A DNA stretch of 6,989 nt from a bacterium (GCA_021794335.1 JAJYQZ010000030.1:1-6989), one strand, 5' to 3'. Numbered from the stretch's first letter, positions 1-5,229 are shown. A program made the numbers and translations. Notes: generated by a model from the sequence alone, not told the origin.

Positions 1-2
1 TT

Positions 3-278
3 GTTTATGAAATTATTAAAAAAAAGGAAGGGTTGGGGGGCGGCGATATAAAATTAATCGCAGGAATAGGCTCGTTCATTGGACTTCCGGGAGCCGTATT
101 TACAATTTTTGCCGGCTCTGTTTTTGCTTTGATAGGATTTTTTATTGCCTTCATATTTTTCAATTCTTATAGTAATAAAAAAATACCGTTCGGTCCATTT
201 TTATCGTTAGCCGCGGTTTTGTACGTATTTTACGGCCGCAACTTGTTAAATTTATATATCGGTTTAATAAAAAAATAA
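3..278 (+). CDS. Prepilin peptidase (type IV leader peptidase, A24 family), C-terminal part, 5' end outside window
   Basis: This is an inner-membrane aspartyl protease that cleaves, and in most members also N-methylates, the leader of type IV pilins and type II secretion pseudopilins. The reading frame is open to the left edge, so only the last 91 residues are visible and the true start lies upstream. Visible residues 9-17 read EGLGGGDIK, the family's GxGD motif, with the second catalytic Asp at visible residue 15. Hydrophobic segments follow at about 19-52. A second conserved motif, IPFGPFLSLAA, precedes the last membrane segment, and the protein ends in a short Lys tail, as usual in this family. 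The TTG at 33 lies inside the motif and is not a start. The N-terminal methylase domain and the first catalytic Asp cannot be seen. A pseudopilin-like substrate candidate lies about 2 kb downstream. No clear hairpin terminator follows the stop. Confidence 0.93.
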   Translation, partial: VYEIIKKKEGLGGGDIKLIAGIGSFIGLPGAVFTIFAGSVFALIGFFIAFIFFNSYSNKKIPFGPFLSLAAVLYVFYGRNLLNLYIGLIKK

Positions 279-290
279 AAATGTAAAAAA

Positions 291-319
291 TTGACAAATT
301 CTTTTTAATGTGTAAAAAT
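291..319 (+). promoter_or_regulatory. Candidate sigma-70 promoter for the 381-2054 gene
   Basis: A perfect TTGACA (291-296) is followed after 17 nt by AAAAAT (314-319), with a TG at 311-312 in the extended -10 position. Transcription would begin near 326 and give a leader of about 55 nt that contains the palindrome at 353-370. The -10 hexamer is a poor match and the region is A+T-rich, so the -35 box and the spacing carry the call. Confidence 0.45.
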
Positions 320-352
320 AAGACAATTACGGGGGTAATGAATATCTATTAT

Positions 353-370
353 TTAATTTAATTAAATTAA
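353..370. repeat. 18-bp perfect AT palindrome just upstream of a ribosome binding site
   Basis: TTAATTTAATTAAATTAA reads identically on both strands and ends one base before the GAGG Shine-Dalgarno (371-374) of the 381-2054 gene. It could be an operator or a weak mRNA hairpin. It contains no G or C, so a chance origin in AT-rich DNA is also possible. Confidence 0.4.
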
Positions 371-380
371 GAGGCTTATT

Positions 381-2054
381 ATGAATACGGCTTTTCAAAA
401 AAATTCAATTAGAATGGCAATGTTTTTCATTTTTTCCATTTTTGTATCGGTGCTTTTGCTTGCGAAAAGCGCAGATGCCTCTGTTAAAATAGGCATTCTA
501 CCCTATAAAATAATTTCTACGCATTACGGAAGGTACTCTTATATAAAAGAGAGTATTCCCGTTATATTGGCTTCAAATTTATCCTCAAGCGGCATTTCTG
601 TCTCAAGAAACTCCGATATAAATGATTTTATTACGAAAAATCATATAACCTCTTTTTCGACCGATAATCTTCTAAAAATTTCGAAACATTTTGATTTAAA
701 ATATTTAGTTTTTGGAAGGGTAATTAAAATTGGGAATATCTTCGATATCGAGACAAATGTATTCAATCCTTCCGAAAAGGCGGTGGTTTACAGGCATTCC
801 ATTCAGGTTTTAGGCTCAAAATTTATAATAAATGATATAAGCGGATTATCTAAGGACATTAAAACAAAAATTGCGTCGCTGACATCTCAAGAAAAGGTTA
901 AAAAACCGGAGGAACTTCAAGCGCCTTCCCCTATCATTTCTTCTGCCCCTCCCGCTACAAGCAATATGTACATAAAAAGATTTAATCAAAATAGCAAAGG
1001 ACTTTTAAGAACTTCGACAAAACATTATGTAATTCAAGCATTTAGCGCGGGCAAATTTTTAAATAAGGGCGCGCAAATGGTAGTTGCCACAAGAAGCCGT
1101 ATTATATTATACAACCTTTTAATAAACGGCGGTTTGAAAAAACTTGCCCAATATAATCTATCATTGCGGTCGAATGCCATATATGTCGGATTTTATAAAA
1201 TATCAAAAAATAGAACGGCGATAGTGCTTACAAAGGCAAAGCTGGGTATGGTAATATCGTATTTACTTGCCTATAATGACGGGAAACTTATTAAAATCAC
1301 CCCAAATTATAATCTATTTTTAAGAGTAATGAGCCTTAAAAACCATAAAAAGGTGATAGTGGGGCAAAATCCTATATCGGTTGTTCCTTCCGGCAGATAC
1401 TTTAACGATTCGGTTATAGGCCAAAATACCTATCCGATCGGCCAATTCGGCGGCGATACTTATATTTACAGATTTAATGAAAATAATAATACTTTAGTAA
1501 AAGCAGGTAATTTGCCGTTTTTTTCAGGCATAACCCTTTATGGCACGGCTTACGGCAATTTTATGGGGAACGGAAAAAAATATCTTTTAGCTTTATCAAA
1601 TTCCGGCAATTTAATGATTATCAATAATAAAGGAAAAACTGTATATACAGGTTCAAAAACTTATGGCGGCTCGCCGCTCCAAATTGAGGTTCCGTCCGTT
1701 GGCGGGGTTCGCAGTTCAAGCGTCACAGGCGGCTTAATTTACAATGTTCCCGCCCAGGTTAGCAAGTTTCATATTAATGGAAAAGACGGTATAGTCGTAA
1801 TAAAGAACTATCGGCAGGGAGCTTTTATGCAGCATTTAAATTACTACACTAAAAACTCTGTTTATAGTTTAGTCTGGAATAATGTAAATTTTTATCCAAT
1901 GTGGAAAATAAGGCCTGTTGTAGGATACAGTGCAGGGTTTTCTATTTTTAAATTAAACAAAAAAACCTATCTGGCAAATGCGGTAGTTGAAAGTTCCGGC
2001 TCCATGTTTTCAAAACCGAAAAGCTATATCGCGATATATAAGCTGTCATCGTAA
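381..2054 (+). CDS. Exported protein: TolB/CsgG-like N-terminal domain plus FG-GAP/VCBS-like beta-propeller region
   Basis: Precise function unknown. The ATG at 381 has GAGG (371-374) 6 nt upstream. Residues 1-33 form a signal peptide: a basic N-region, a hydrophobic core at about 13-28, and a likely cleavage after ADA (31-33). There is no lipobox Cys. Residues 35-165 start with VKIGILPYKI, then a segment running into a FDLKYLVFGRV strand. This resembles the TolB N-terminal/CsgG/FlgO-type fold of envelope proteins that combine an 'I am in this pathway' beta strand with a nucleotide-free Rossmann-like core. A Pro/Ser/Ala linker follows at about 175-195. Residues 215-557 contain repeated beta motifs of the FG-GAP/VCBS kind, such as FSAGKFLNKGAQMVVATRSR (221-240) and YGNFMGNGKKYLLALSNSGN (391-410), with similar elements near 463-475 and 520-535, suggesting a beta propeller. 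The product is probably periplasmic or attached to the outer membrane. The domain calls rest on motif recognition, and a pilus or secretion link is only positional. Confidence 0.7.
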   Translation: MNTAFQKNSIRMAMFFIFSIFVSVLLLAKSADASVKIGILPYKIISTHYGRYSYIKESIPVILASNLSSSGISVSRNSDINDFITKNHITSFSTDNLLKISKHFDLKYLVFGRVIKIGNIFDIETNVFNPSEKAVVYRHSIQVLGSKFIINDISGLSKDIKTKIASLTSQEKVKKPEELQAPSPIISSAPPATSNMYIKRFNQNSKGLLRTSTKHYVIQAFSAGKFLNKGAQMVVATRSRIILYNLLINGGLKKLAQYNLSLRSNAIYVGFYKISKNRTAIVLTKAKLGMVISYLLAYNDGKLIKITPNYNLFLRVMSLKNHKKVIVGQNPISVVPSGRYFNDSVIGQNTYPIGQFGGDTYIYRFNENNNTLVKAGNLPFFSGITLYGTAYGNFMGNGKKYLLALSNSGNLMIINNKGKTVYTGSKTYGGSPLQIEVPSVGGVRSSSVTGGLIYNVPAQVSKFHINGKDGIVVIKNYRQGAFMQHLNYYTKNSVYSLVWNNVNFYPMWKIRPVVGYSAGFSIFKLNKKTYLANAVVESSGSMFSKPKSYIAIYKLSS

Positions 2055-2065
2055 CAAAAGTATTA

Positions 2066-2094
2066 TTGTAATTTAAAGCATAATCTGATACAAT
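2066..2094 (+). promoter_or_regulatory. Promoter of the tRNA-Met gene
   Basis: TTGTAA (2066-2071), a 17-nt spacer, then an extended -10 TGaTACAAT (TG at 2086-2087, hexamer TACAAT at 2089-2094). The predicted start near 2101 leaves a leader of about 40 nt before the mature tRNA at 2142. This is the best sigma-70-like promoter in the window and it sits directly upstream of the only RNA gene. It also starts just after the stop of the preceding gene, so the tRNA need not depend on read-through. Confidence 0.65.
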
Positions 2095-2141
2095 AAAACC
2101 CTGCCGTTAAACAAACAGCTTTAATAAGGCTATTTTAAGAA

Positions 2142-2218
2142 GGCGGTGTAGCTCAGCCGGTTAGAGCATACGGCTCATATCCGTAGTGTCCGGGGTTCAA
2201 GTCCCTGCACCGCCACCA
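2142..2218 (+). tRNA. tRNA-Met (anticodon CAT), elongator type, CCA encoded
   Basis: This 77-nt sequence folds fully by hand. The acceptor stem GGCGGTG pairs with CACCGCC (2208-2214), followed by discriminator A2215 and encoded CCA (2216-2218). The D stem is GCTC/GAGC. The anticodon stem TACGG/CCGTA encloses the loop CTCATAT, with CAT at 2176-2178. The variable loop is the 5 nt GTGTC. The T stem CGGGG/CCCTG contains one G-T pair and the T loop is TTCAAGT. G1 pairs with C72 and the anticodon stem lacks the three G-C pairs of initiators, so it is not tRNA-fMet. The body resembles elongator tRNA-Met. A lysidine-modified tRNA-Ile2 also carries a CAT anticodon and cannot be fully excluded by sequence alone. 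Confidence 0.95.
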
Positions 2219-2258
2219 TTCAAAACCGCGGTAAATAAGCCGTTTGCGGCAATGCCGT

Positions 2259-2639
2259 TTATCTTGTCAGTATCCTGCCTTCTTTTTTATCGTAAATAAA
2301 TCTTTTTCCTAAAGGCGATAGGGGATAGCCCTTGTTATCGACCTTAATTTTAATAAATTTATTCTTTATATATTGCATTTTGCCGTTTATTATCCTTTTT
2401 TTTAAATATCCGCTCTTTGCCAATATCGATAGATTTTCTGGAAATCTGCCGTATTTTAACCTGTATAAAATCAATGCGGTATTTATTTCCTGAACATCTT
2501 CTTTATATGCGGCAATTTTGGCATATTTTGTAATCTTTAAATACTGATGAATCGAGATAACGACCAGAACGAAAACCATAATCAGCACAATAATATTTTC
2601 GAAAGAAGTTTCAGAGTTTTTATTTATAACGATATTCAT
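2259..2639 (-). CDS. Pseudopilin-like protein (type II secretion GspG / type IV pilin fold) with an atypical leader
   Basis: This 126-aa protein would be anchored in the inner membrane by an N-terminal helix and could join a pilus-like fibre. It has a short polar N-terminus with a Lys (residues 1-9), Glu at 10 and 14, and a hydrophobic helix at about 16-30. An amphipathic stretch follows, with LYRLKYGRFPENLSIL (58-73), the signature of GspG-type pseudopilins (LYRLDNGRYPT in typical members). The C-terminus ends YDKKEGRILTR, again GspG-like. If Glu14 is the conserved Glu5 of mature pilins, cleavage falls between Ser9 and Glu10. This site lacks the usual Gly at -1 and Phe/Met at +1. It is a stand-alone gene, not next to other gsp/pil genes within the window, and is convergent with the tRNA. 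No Shine-Dalgarno is visible before the ATG. Whether it is a working substrate of the prepilin peptidase upstream is inference. Confidence 0.72.
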   Translation of the reverse strand: MNIVINKNSETSFENIIVLIMVFVLVVISIHQYLKITKYAKIAAYKEDVQEINTALILYRLKYGRFPENLSILAKSGYLKKRIINGKMQYIKNKFIKIKVDNKGYPLSPLGKRFIYDKKEGRILTR

Positions 2640-2723
2640 AATAATATTGGTAAAAAATAAATTGTAATAAATCTTAAAAAAATATAAAATTTATTTAAAT
2701 TATAAATAGATATTATAAATTTT
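2640..2723. promoter_or_regulatory. Divergent AT-rich intergenic promoter region
   Basis: These 84 bp separate the divergent pseudopilin-like and diguanylate cyclase genes and contain only five G or C bases. Neither start codon has a recognisable Shine-Dalgarno. On the minus strand, TACAAT (complement of 2661-2666) and TATAAT (complement of 2699-2704) are possible -10 boxes, neither with a good -35. On the plus strand see the candidate at 2662-2690. In addition, TATTAT at 2711-2716 would place a start almost on the ATG at 2724, giving a leaderless message. Such DNA is likely to be curved or easily melted and attractive to H-NS-like proteins, which is inference. Confidence 0.5.
2662..2690 (+). 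promoter_or_regulatory. Candidate promoter for the diguanylate cyclase gene
   Basis: TTGTAA (2662-2667), a 17-nt spacer, then TAAAAT (2685-2690), five of six matches to TATAAT. It has the same TTGTAA -35 and the same spacing as the tRNA promoter at 2066. It would give a leader of roughly 27 nt without a Shine-Dalgarno. Chance matches are frequent in DNA this AT-rich. Confidence 0.4.
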
Positions 2724-3557
2724 ATGAGAAAACAATGGTATTATTCCGCATTTTTTGCAATTATAATTATCCAATTTTTAATCGAATTGGGCTTAATTTT
2801 TATTAATTTTGACCTTCTATCGGCATATAACTCCATTAAAAAACAATATAACATAATAAGTACGATAAATCCATTCGCGTTGCTGTATAAAAATACGCTT
2901 AACTCGGTATCTGCCGGCTTATTTTTGGATTTTATTTTATTAATTTTAACTTTATCGGCATTTATTTTAGCAGTAAGATTTAAAGATAATATATTTAATA
3001 ATAATAACTACCTTGAAAATGCGGCTTTAACCGACAGTCTGACGGGCCTTTATAATAGAAGGTATTTTGACAGCTTTTATGAAAATATATTTGCCCAAAG
3101 TTATAGATACGACATCTCTCATTCTTTGATAATGTGCGATATAGATCACTTTAAGAAGATTAACGATACTTACGGCCACGATAAAGGCGATATCGTTTTA
3201 AAAGAGGTTTCGGATGTATTAAAAAACAATATAAGAAAATCGGATATTGCCGTGAGATTTGGCGGAGAGGAATTCATAGTATGTTTGCCTTCTACCAACA
3301 TCGCTAATGCCGTAGATGTTGCAAGGAAAATAAAACAAATGATTTCAAAGATTCGGACAAAAGACATAAAAAAGGTTACCGTAAGCATGGGCGTCGCTTT
3401 TTATAAAAAAGAATTCGGAAATGAATCTAAAGATATGTTGAAGCATCTTGATAATCTTTTATACGAAGCAAAAAATCGCGGCAGAAATCGGATAATATCG
3501 GGAGACCATCAAGGCAGTATTATAGAAGTCGAAGAAAATCCATGGGCCGATGAATAG
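2724..3557 (+). CDS. Membrane-bound diguanylate cyclase (GGDEF domain)
   Basis: The product makes cyclic di-GMP from two GTP, the second messenger that favours surface attachment and pilus or matrix functions over swimming. The 277-aa protein has two membrane helices (about 6-28 and 64-85) that frame a periplasmic loop of roughly 35 residues, presumably the sensor. The cytoplasmic GGDEF domain runs from about 100 to 260. It contains DSLTGLYNRRYF (104-115), CDIDHFKKIND (138-148, metal-binding Asp139), the signature GGEEF (180-184) and NRGRNR (251-256). All residues needed for catalysis appear intact. RKSD (171-174) lies five residues before GGEEF, the position of the RxxD inhibitory site, so product feedback inhibition is expected. 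No EAL, PAS or HAMP domain is present. The ATG at 2724 lacks a Shine-Dalgarno but gives a natural N-terminus (MRKQW then helix). It is divergent from the pseudopilin-like gene and 96 bp upstream of cheV. Confidence 0.93.
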   Translation: MRKQWYYSAFFAIIIIQFLIELGLIFINFDLLSAYNSIKKQYNIISTINPFALLYKNTLNSVSAGLFLDFILLILTLSAFILAVRFKDNIFNNNNYLENAALTDSLTGLYNRRYFDSFYENIFAQSYRYDISHSLIMCDIDHFKKINDTYGHDKGDIVLKEVSDVLKNNIRKSDIAVRFGGEEFIVCLPSTNIANAVDVARKIKQMISKIRTKDIKKVTVSMGVAFYKKEFGNESKDMLKHLDNLLYEAKNRGRNRIISGDHQGSIIEVEENPWADE

Positions 3558-3567
3558 GCAGGGTATT

Positions 3568-3588
3568 TTAATAACGCACTGTTATTGA
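3568..3588 (+). other. Small AT-rich hairpin between the GGDEF and cheV genes
   Basis: AATAAC (3570-3575) and GTTATT (3581-3586) form a perfect 6-bp stem around the loop GCACT. A G-T and an A-T pair extend it to 8 bp. No T tract follows, so it is a poor terminator. It lies 11 bases after the GGDEF stop. It may be an mRNA structure or chance. Confidence 0.3.
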
Positions 3589-3643
3589 TTAATTACCGGT
3601 GCGCATTTTATTGTTTGTTGCATAATAAATCATTAAACCTTAC

Positions 3644-3650
3644 GGAGGAG
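3644..3650 (+). promoter_or_regulatory. Ribosome binding site that fixes the cheV start
   Basis: GGAGGAG ends 3 nt before the ATG at 3654, and its GGAGG core (3644-3648) ends 5 nt before it. The reading frame could be extended upstream to a TTG at 3585, but nothing resembling a ribosome binding site precedes that codon. The extra 23 residues are Cys-rich and unlike CheV N-termini, so 3654 is chosen. Confidence 0.85.
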
Positions 3651-3653
3651 TTT

Positions 3654-4604
3654 ATGGCAAACCATTCTAATAACGGCGCAAACTCAATAAATCCCGGACA
3701 CGATATTCTCGAGGTTGGACAAAACAGGATGGAATTAGTGGATTTCAGGCTCTTTAGCGTGAATGAAAACGGAGAGGAAAAAGAGGGGGTTTACGGAATA
3801 AATGTAGCTAAGGTTATCGAAATTATTAAAATGCCGGCAGATATATCAGAGACTCCTAATACTTCCGAATTTGTGGAAGGAATGTTTAACCTTAGAGGGT
3901 CTGTTGTTCCCTTAGTCAATTTACCAAAATGGATGGGAATCGCCGAGCCTGAGGAATTAGACAGAAAAAATTTTAAGGTTATTATCACGGAATTTAATAG
4001 AGTTAAAGTCGGGTTTGTTGTTCATGAGACCACAAAGATAAGGCGTGTCTCGTGGAACGATATAAGCGCCCCCGAATTATCGTCCGTAAGTTCCGAGGGT
4101 TCCAAAGTAACGGGAATTATAAAGGTTGAAAACGATGAGCTTTTGCTTTTACTCGATTTTGAGTCCATTGTCGATGAACTTGGCTTTTACAGCAAGGAAA
4201 ACAAAGAGATAGACATTGAAAAAAGGGAATACGATGAGGATAAAACCATACTTATTATCGACGACTCATCATCGGCAAGGAAAATAATTAACAATGCTTT
4301 AATAAAAGAGGGATTTAAGACGGTTACGACTTTCAACGGTAAAGCCGCTCTTGACGCGGTCCATGAGGATAAATATAAATTCGATGCCATTATATGCGAT
4401 GTCGAGATGCCGGTGATGGACGGCTACACTTTTACAAAAACTATGAAGTCTGACGATAAATATAAAAGTATTCCTATAATAATGCATAGTTCTTTAAGCG
4501 GAGCCGAGAATTCAACAAAAGGAATAAGCGCAGGGGCTGATTTTTATGTCGTTAAATTTGACCCAATCGAATTTATTAATACATTAAAAAAGGCATTAGG
4601 ATAA
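3654..4604 (+). CDS. cheV: CheV: CheW-like adaptor fused to a response-regulator receiver domain
   Basis: This cytoplasmic chemotaxis protein couples methyl-accepting receptors to the kinase CheA and tunes the coupling through phosphorylation. The 316-aa length is normal for CheV. Residues about 25-175 form the CheW domain: the VDFRLFSV strand, YGINVAKVIEIIKM (47-60), EGMFNLRGSVVPLVNL (75-90) and a final LLLLLDFESIVDEL (163-176). An acidic and basic linker follows, then a receiver domain from about 195 to 316. The acidic pocket is Asp203/Asp204, the phospho-acceptor is Asp249 (in CDVEMPVMDG), the switch Ser is 279 and the conserved Lys is 301. All key residues are present, so it should be phosphorylatable. 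No other che gene is in view. It follows the GGDEF gene by 96 bp with no strong promoter between, so cotranscription is possible. Dispersed repeat-like DNA follows the stop. Confidence 0.94.
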   Translation: MANHSNNGANSINPGHDILEVGQNRMELVDFRLFSVNENGEEKEGVYGINVAKVIEIIKMPADISETPNTSEFVEGMFNLRGSVVPLVNLPKWMGIAEPEELDRKNFKVIITEFNRVKVGFVVHETTKIRRVSWNDISAPELSSVSSEGSKVTGIIKVENDELLLLLDFESIVDELGFYSKENKEIDIEKREYDEDKTILIIDDSSSARKIINNALIKEGFKTVTTFNGKAALDAVHEDKYKFDAIICDVEMPVMDGYTFTKTMKSDDKYKSIPIIMHSSLSGAENSTKGISAGADFYVVKFDPIEFINTLKKALG

Positions 4605-4636
4605 ATTCCCTCAAAGTCATTCCGAAGGAAGCAGGA

Positions 4637-4653
4637 AAGTTTCTTTGAAACTT
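4637..4653 (+). other. 7-bp perfect hairpin inside the repeat element
   Basis: AAGTTTC (4637-4643) pairs with GAAACTT (4647-4653) around a TTT loop. It lies 32 bp after the cheV stop. A single C-A step and no T run follow, so it does not look like an intrinsic terminator on either strand. Confidence 0.55.
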
Positions 4654-4658
4654 CACAT

Positions 4659-4707
4659 ATCTTCGGCACGCGTTGAAAGGCGCATGCCGCCTTTGCGTGC
4701 CGAAGAT
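4659..4707 (+). other. 20-bp bulged hairpin, core of the repeat element
   Basis: ATCTTCGGCACGC (4659-4671) is perfectly complementary to 4695-4707, and AAAGGCG (4676-4682) is complementary to CGCCTTT (4688-4694). The apical loop is CATGC. The only interruption is an unpaired GTTG (4672-4675) on the left arm. This is the strongest secondary structure in the window. No T tract follows on the plus strand. It may protect the 3' end of the cheV message or block transcription, but its form is that of a mobile palindromic repeat. Confidence 0.75.
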
Positions 4708-4738
4708 GCTGAAAGCCGAGAGCGAAGCGATAATCCAG

Positions 4739-4777
4739 AAAATAAATTTCTAAATCAGAATTTGGATAATTTATTTT
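4739..4777. repeat. 10-bp inverted repeat, A+T only
   Basis: AAAATAAATT (4739-4748) and AATTTATTTT (4768-4777) are perfect inverted repeats separated by 19 nt, directly after the G+C-richer repeat element. The right arm is followed by further T-rich sequence. It could help termination of cheV transcription or be an operator before the next gene. It may also be chance in AT-rich DNA. Confidence 0.35.
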
Positions 4778-4779
4778 TA

Positions 4780-4808
4780 TTGCAATAATTTTATGAAAAT
4801 GTTAAATA
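4780..4808 (+). promoter_or_regulatory. Candidate promoter for the peptidoglycan-binding protein gene
   Basis: TTGCAA (4780-4785), a 17-nt spacer, then TAAATA (4803-4808) preceded by an extended TGt (4800-4802). The start would be near 4815, with a leader of about 38 nt that carries the strong ribosome binding site. The -10 match is weak, and AATAAT at 4805-4810 is an alternative with longer spacing. Confidence 0.4.
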
Positions 4809-4834
4809 ATAAAAGATGTTAAGTTTGTAAAAAA

Positions 4835-4844
4835 AAGGAGGTGA
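4835..4844 (+). promoter_or_regulatory. Near-perfect ribosome binding site that selects a TTG start
   Basis: AAGGAGGTGA is a full complement to the 16S rRNA 3' end. It overlaps the in-frame GTG at 4841, which therefore cannot serve as its start codon. The next start-type codon, TTG at 4853, lies 8 nt downstream at ideal spacing, and the protein then begins MKKLSLFL, a standard signal-peptide start. Confidence 0.8.
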
Positions 4845-4852
4845 AAAATAAA

Positions 4853-5176
4853 TTGAAGAAACTATCTTTGTTTTTAGTTATGCTTTTGGCTTTCGCTGTA
4901 ATGCCGTCAAGTTCCTTTGCCATGAATAAATCAAAGGCTGCGGCGAAACCTGCTCCTAAGAAGGTTGTAGTAAAAAAGGCCGTCAAATCGTTACCAGCCG
5001 CAACAATTAAAGCTGCTCAGCAGGCGCTTTCCAAAGACGGGCTATATAAAGGGAAAATCGATGGAATGATCGGACCTATGACCACAAACGCGGTCAAAGC
5101 CTTTCAGAAGAAAGAAGGATTAAAGGTTGACGGGATTATCGGTCCTAAAACCCTTAAAGCCTTAGGTGTAAAATAA
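4853..5176 (+). CDS. Small secreted peptidoglycan-binding protein (PG_binding_1 domain), TTG start
   Basis: The 107-aa exported protein should bind the cell wall non-covalently. Residues 1-23 form a signal peptide: KK, then a hydrophobic core, with likely cleavage after SFA at 23. Residues 24-46 are a strongly basic Lys/Ala/Pro linker. Residues about 48-105 form one complete peptidoglycan-binding domain of the PF01471 type, with the hallmark repeats DGMIGPMTTNAVKAFQ (70-85) and DGIIGPKTLKAL (93-104). No catalytic domain (amidase, L,D-transpeptidase or lytic transglycosylase) is fused, so it is either a stand-alone wall-binding protein or a partner of an enzyme encoded elsewhere. The start is chosen from the ribosome binding site at 4835-4844 rather than the GTG at 4841. 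Its promoter region and terminator flank it closely, so it is probably a single-gene unit. Confidence 0.87.
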   Translation: MKKLSLFLVMLLAFAVMPSSSFAMNKSKAAAKPAPKKVVVKKAVKSLPAATIKAAQQALSKDGLYKGKIDGMIGPMTTNAVKAFQKKEGLKVDGIIGPKTLKALGVK

Positions 5177-5192
5177 GTTTTTTTAATCTGTC

Positions 5193-5229
5193 TTCCCCGG
5201 TTTAACCAACCGGGGGATATCCTTTCTTT
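5193..5229 (+). terminator. Intrinsic terminator after the peptidoglycan-binding protein gene
   Basis: CCCCGGTT (5195-5202) pairs perfectly with AACCGGGG (5208-5215) around the loop TAACC. Flanking T-G and T-A pairs extend the stem to 10 bp. A pyrimidine-rich stretch with several Ts (5218-5229) follows, though broken by C residues. It sits 16 bp past the stop codon. The minus strand lacks a T tract, so it points to the right only. Confidence 0.65.

Larger units (their letters stand above)
4611..4738. repeat. Probable dispersed palindromic repeat element (REP/MITE-like) between cheV and the PG-binding gene
   Basis: This non-coding stretch is visibly more G+C-rich than its surroundings. It begins with GTCATTCCGAAGGAAGC (from 4616) and ends with GAGCGAAGCGATAATCCAG (4719-4737). 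These resemble the two halves of the widespread bacterial intergenic repeat of the form GTCATTCCGAG...CGAAGCGAGGAATC. Between the halves lie two strong hairpins (listed separately). The right end contains GCGAAGC (4722-4728), known as an unusually stable DNA mini-hairpin. No open reading frame or terminal direct repeat is evident. Only one copy is in the window, so 'dispersed' is inferred from the look of the sequence. Confidence 0.55.

Noticed and set aside
2142..2218. tRNA gene as an integration site for a mobile element
   Set aside because: No integrase, no repeated 3' tRNA fragment and no foreign gene set is seen on either side; the neighbour downstream is a pseudopilin-like gene.
2239..2257. 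Possible terminator between the tRNA and the pseudopilin-like gene
   Set aside because: Two mutually exclusive short stems exist (GCCG-TTTG-CGGC at 2239-2250, and CGGC-AAT-GCCG at 2247-2257). Each has only about four pairs and no proper T tract on either strand, so I could not support a terminator call.
3170..3388. Minus-strand open frame inside the GGDEF gene
   Set aside because: It is fully covered by a well-supported domain with intact motifs on the plus strand, and it has no motif or ribosome binding site of its own. The same holds for the minus-strand frames within cheV (3791-3988, 4187-4390, 4299-4487) and bioD (5584-5772, 5615-5851).
3585..3653. Upstream extension of cheV to a TTG start
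   Set aside because: No ribosome binding site precedes the TTG, the added residues do not look like a CheV N-terminus, and a strong GGAGGAG sits just before the ATG at 3654.
4605..4840. Small gene or riboswitch in the gap after cheV
   Set aside because: Stops interrupt the frames, there is no signal of coding, and no known riboswitch or T-box pattern can be recognised. Repeat-like hairpins explain the structure.
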